Below, piece after piece: positions 59,831-64,000 of a stretch of DNA of 64,000 bases. This stretch comes from Camellia lanceoleosa (Eukaryota > Streptophyta > Magnoliopsida > Ericales > Theaceae), in NCBI GenBank assembly GCA_025200525.1, contig CM045758.1, positions 194,220,463-194,284,462 of the forward strand. The letters are read 5' to 3'. Position numbers and translations under genes: made by a program. Position 1 is the stretch's first letter; each line of letters starts with the position of its first letter. The notes under the pieces are model-generated. The model was not told where the DNA came from. It saw nothing but the letters and a program-made list of their open reading frames with translations, and ran no database searches.

Positions 59831-60126
59831 ACTTTAAATTTTGAAAAAGTTATTTCATTAATGGAAGTTGATTAATTAATACCTAATTTAGTATATTTTT
59901 ACATTACCTCAATTTTTTTTTTCTTTTTTAATAATATTGAGTTCACAAGAGAACAAAAAAATGTCACTGCAATAAAAATACAATAAATTACTATTAAGGT
60001 AAGAAAAATAAAACTTCCTAAATATTTAAAGAACTCTTAATTTCATCTGCAAATTGACATACAAATATTATGTCTCTTCACTTTCATCTCGTTATCATCA
60101 CATGCAACATCATTTCTATGGCGTGC

Positions 60127-61501
60127 TTATTGAGACGAAGATCCTTTCTCTTCATTAGGCACATAATCTGTGAATCTATCATAAGTGTCAAATGCAATAT
60201 CGCGGAACTCACTTCGTCGGATGAAATTATGAATTGCCATTGTTGCACAAACAAGTTTGACTTGGGTCAACCACTTGTAGTTTGGTGGGATATCCTTTAT
60301 CATCGGCTATCTTACTTTCCAAACCCCAAACGCTCTTTCTATTAAACTTCTAAGTGATGAATGTGCTTGGTTGAATTTTTCTTGTGCATTTTGGGGAGGT
60401 TGACTATGTTCAAATTGAGCTAGATGGTATCTCTCTCATTTGTGAGATGCAAGATATCCTTTCATGTTTGGTTAACCAGCATCCACCAAGTAAAACTCAT
60501 TTATTTTACAATTCCAAAATGAAATTAAAGTAAGCAATTATAAATGTAAAAATAAATATGAAGATGTGAGTGTGGTGCATCTATTGTAGCAATCAAATAT
60601 AAAACAGTTACCTCCTTGTGGTTTTGGAAAATTATAACTAGGATTCCTAATTGTATCTAAAAATATCCGAGTATCGTGTGCACTTTCTTTCCATCCTGGT
60701 AAGCAAAATGTGAAACACATATCAAAGTCACATGCGGCCATTATGTTTTAAGTCGCATACCCCTTTCTACTTATTAAACAAGCTTGCTTATCTGGAGATA
60801 TATATGCTTTGATGTGTGTTCTGTCAATTGCTCCAATACAATCCTATTACATAATAGCGAATAAAAATATTTTTAGCCACAGACTATTAGAGATATCCTA
60901 CTAACATTAATTATATGTAACACCCAAGTTGCATTTGTAGTTAATTATTTACCTTAAAATGAGGATAATATTTGCGGTTGCGTTGAATATATGGATGCAC
61001 ACAACCATTAGTCGGTTGAGGCTTTACCCAATCAATGGACATCATTGTAACAGCCTTTAACACCTTCTTGAAGTATTTTGAAATAGTCTCGCTGGAATGT
61101 TGAAATCTTTCTTGGACATTTTTGTTTCGAATGTCACCGCCAACAATATACAAAAATATTGCAATTTGCTCTTGGACCGAGACTTTTCGTCCAGTTTCAA
61201 GGCCATACTTTGTCTGTAACAAATTACACAATTGATAAAATACTTCTCTTTCCATTTGAAAATTTTCAAATATTCTTGTCCGATTCCCTTCTTGTAATTC
61301 TATCATCCACTTCCCTCCTGTTAAACTAGATGTCCTACATGGTTTTTTTATCAAATAAATTGTTGCATATGTCACTGCAACTGTAGCCGCTATAGCTAAG
61401 AGCATATTATTATTTTGTTGGGTTTGCAATGTGCTGCCTTCATCTTCAGTATCTTCATCATCGTGATCATCATTCCGTTCATCTTTATCACTGTTACTCA
61501 T
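60127..61501 (-). pseudogene. PIF/Harbinger transposase (HARBI1-like) pseudogene
   Basis: Three exon-like blocks on the minus strand. Exon 1 (61501-60953) is open: an acidic Asp/Glu start, a hydrophobic segment (MLLAIAATVAVTYATIYLI), then FQMEREVFYQLCNLLQTKYG and VSVQEQIAIFLYIVGGDIRN, EHF-like helices typical of Harbinger transposases. A GT donor leads to exon 2 (60843 to about 60612) with DCIGAIDRTHIKAYISPDKQ and FTFCLPGWKESAHDTRIFLD, holding two acidic catalytic residues (IGAID and HDTRIF). Exon 3 (about 60520-60127) reads YLVDAG*PNMKGYLASHK, RSLIERAFGVWK (third acidic residue) and YKWLTQVKLVCATMAIHNFI. Four in-frame stops lie in exons 2 and 3, so it is inactive. Confidence 0.85.
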
Positions 61502-62938
61502 CTTTAAAATACCTACTCATTTAAAGGCTTAGTTACTATTCAATTCAAACAAAAATAGGGTGAGATCAAAAGGGGGTCATCTTTCATATGTGGCAGTACC
61601 AAATTTACATATTATAACAAAACTTACATATTATATATTCAAATTTTGAGTAATTTTCTAACTACATAGCATTTCTGTTTACTATAAATTGTGTTGTCAT
61701 ATGGGGGTGATCATTAATTGTGTTATGTTCTAATAAATACAACCTCATGTCTTGACAAGGGCATCAATAACAGCATCATTGTTGACATTCTTAAGCTATA
61801 GATATTATATTACTCTGCCCTAGTGTACCTCTAATGCTCCATGCTTCTTTGTTAATCATGGCATTATGGAAAGTTCAGAAACAATTTTTGCAACAAGGAT
61901 ATAAAATTGCCATTTGAGGTAGTGGTCATGTGCATGTCAATCAATTAATGCAAATTTAGTCCTTTTTTGGAGCAGGAACAAGAACTTCAACGTGCTGAAA
62001 GATACATTAAACGCTAATTTAGTCCTATTTATAGGGCTGGAAATTCGTTAATTACAATGATGCTACTTTCCAATCTCAGGGAGCATAAATGTGACTAATA
62101 AATCATGGATATATACTAAAATGCAACTAGATTTTAGTATCAAACTCTCAAAACTAAATTTGCAAAATCTTTTGGCTGAGATAAGAATTCAACTTCATGC
62201 TCTCTTCTACTTTTTCTCTCCAAAGAATTCAAAAACTAACATAGGAATCCAAAATTAAGAAAAGCGGATTATTTGTTTTCCAACTTCTAATAAAACATCT
62301 TCTATGTTACCATGTGTTCTTACAAGTCTTTTTAAGGTTTCATGTTGAACTAGAAATTTAACAGTTCAAAATCATTCAGATCAAGAAATATGTAAATAAT
62401 AAAATAAAATAGGTGAAAGAAAGGCCATAGAGGAAAAACTAACAATCCACACCCTAATCATCAGATTTTTCTTACCTAAATATAATCAAATTAAAAACAC
62501 TAAATATAATCAAAATTTTCTCTTGCAGCCATTAACACAAACACTAGATTCAAATTAAACGCAAATAACACAGTGCTCATAAATTGGGTATTTGATAGAA
62601 CCTGAAAAGATTCAAATGTAAAGGAAAAAAATTATACCTTCAACTTCAAACAACACAGCAATATAGCAGCAAATACAACAGAATAGATGCCCAAAAAAAA
62701 TACAAAATAGCACCATATGGGAATTCAACATAGCAAATACAGCTCTTACACCACACTCACATTTCAAAGCCTTATATCTCAAGTCCAAGGTCTTACCATC
62801 GGAAGAATAGTTACCAGAGGATGACATGCCTCTGCATTAATTAGGAAGAATTGAATCCAAATCCTCTAAAGTTGATTAGGAAGTTAAATATGTTATACAT
62901 GACCATTGTCTTTAATTCTTAACACTATTGTACACTTT
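61502..62938. other. AT-rich intergenic sequence, nothing recognised
   Basis: Short ORFs here have no domain. Part may be the inactive right side of the Harbinger element, but no terminus could be located. Confidence 0.55.
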
Positions 62939-64000
62939 TGTGACGACCCAGAATTTTTCCCTCCGCTCAAGCAGAAGAGTTAACGCTCGAGCAGACTTTT
63001 GGGGTTCAGCAATTGTGCAGACGGCCTGAGATTCTGGGAGTTGTGATTCTCCGCTCGAGCGGGGGAGTTTACGCTCGAGCGGACGCCTTTGTTGGTCTTC
63101 GCGCTTGAGCGCAAGGTTGGGCGCTCGAGCGGGTCTCCAAGTTGAGTTGTATTTCTGAGGCACGTGGGTTCGTTTTGGACATTTTATTAGTGTATTGGAA
63201 CTTTCTTATTTTATTTTGGAGTATTGGTTGAGGTGGTAATATGATGGTAATGTAAGATTGGACCAAAAGCTTTAATTAGAATAATTTGTCTGCGACCAGT
63301 CGTCACTCTTTTATCCTTTTCTTTGTCTACACTTTGAATTTGGATATGAGGTTAGAACCATTGGAAAGCTTATTTCCGGGGCTTTAATTTGGACACAAGA
63401 ACGACCTAAAACGGAGTCCAGATGGGAGAGTTATACCTGTTCAAAGTTTTGGAATCTGTGCTGAAAACAGGTCCGCTCGAGCGGGAATTACGGGACAGCA
63501 GCTTTAAAGACGGGTTTTTGAGATCTTTTTCATATTTTCTTCTTCCCTCTTCCTTCCTCTTTGCCTAAGTCCGAAACCCTAGCCCCAAATCCTTGAATTC
63601 CTTTACTTTGATCGCGATCCACCATGGTTTTTGGCATCAAGAATGGAGAACAAGAGAGGATCAATGTTTTTACCCGATTAGAACTTGGATTTGTGAAGGC
63701 TTCTTCTCAAGCTCACCCCTTTGCTTGATTATTGAGGTAAGGATTTTAAGACTCTTTAATATTTACATCCATAGATAGATTTGAGGTGTCTTCATTGTAT
63801 AATGGTGCAAGTTTTCATTTATGTTATGTATATAGAAGAAATTATGAGATTTTGGGAATTTTGGATTTGAACATTGGGGGTTTTAAGATTTGTGATGTTG
63901 GGAGTTAAATTGGTGGGTTTAAGTGATGGATTGGGAATCTTAGATGTAGAATCCTTTGGAAAATTGGAATTAAAAGTAATGATTTAAGAAGTTTTAAGAA
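62939..64000 (+). mobile_element. Start of a Ty3/gypsy LTR, cut by the window edge
   Basis: Begins TGTGACGACCCAGAA at 62939. It includes a CTCGAG palindrome cluster (62960-63145, plus one copy near 63477), a GAACGACCTAAAACGGAGTC segment near 63403 common in plant gypsy LTRs, and AAACCCTAG near 63574 followed by a GAGGTAAGGAT segment near 63733, the same order as in the outer LTR at 269-1665. The end and any internal region lie beyond the window, so it may be a full element or a solo LTR. Confidence 0.65.
62960..63145. repeat. CTCGAG palindrome cluster in the last LTR
   Basis: Paired motifs such as TCCGCTCGAGCGGGG and TTACGCTCGAGCGGAC, with degenerate CGCTCAAGCAG and CGCTTGAGCGC forms. Six copies in under 200 bp, then one more at about 63475. 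Confidence 0.8.

Noticed and set aside
60127..61501. Domesticated HARBI1-like host gene
   Set aside because: Exon 1 is open, but exons 2-3 contain four in-frame stops, one inside the catalytic domain region, so a working host gene is unlikely.

Overview
This is plant nuclear DNA, almost certainly from an angiosperm and probably a woody eudicot, although the species cannot be fixed from the sequence. The evidence is plant-specific: Tekay/Del-type chromovirus retrotransposons primed by initiator-Met tRNA, a Tat-lineage Ty3/gypsy element with a second RNase H and an antisense ORF, an L1-type LINE, a Ty1/copia-type solo LTR, PIF/Harbinger and hAT derivatives, tRNA-derived SINEs, and one 13-exon gene with GT-AG introns. 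Nothing resembles a bacterial, organellar or viral replicon.

Layout. 1-12109: the 3' end of a Ty3/gypsy element (+ strand) whose 3' LTR is split by a complete nested Tekay-like element on the minus strand (1666-11301, TSD ATAGG). 12110-19300: a patch of small elements: a SINE with a 14-bp TSD, several MITEs, a LINE tail, a possible Helitron and a hAT-like element. 19300-24524: LTR-like sequence split by a 3.2-kb solo LTR (20126-23332, TSD AAAAA). 24525-38260: one decayed L1-type LINE on the minus strand, in three blocks, interrupted by a 5'-deleted chromovirus (26976-32160), a hAT-like element (about 32383-32824) and a solo LTR (33878-36315).

39702-45442 (minus strand) is the only gene that looks functional: a 549-residue CLASRP/SWAP-family splicing regulator with an RS domain. 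Its first intron carries a hAT-like MITE and a 275-bp tandem duplication, and its 5' leader carries a 99-bp tandem duplication. 45766-47317: a 600-bp CCACC-rich tract inside a possible MITE, then AT-rich repeats. 47318-58015: a complete but decayed Tat-lineage element (TSD TAAAT) with gag-pol on the plus strand and an antisense 828-codon reading frame downstream. 58255-59349: a copia-type solo LTR (TSD GAAAG). 59620-61501: a PIF/Harbinger terminus and transposase pseudogene. 62939-64000: the start of another gypsy LTR, cut by the window edge.

The most notable signals are short GC-rich palindromes (core CTCGAG, or CGCCGGCG/CACGTG variants) reiterated at one site in most of the chromovirus LTRs, a non-random block-substitution pattern between the two LTRs of the nested element, the antisense frame kept in one register across about 2.5 kb, and a MITE/tandem-duplication history readable in the CLASRP intron. 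I found no convincing evidence of a wholly new biological system; apart from one gene, the window is a nested transposon landscape.
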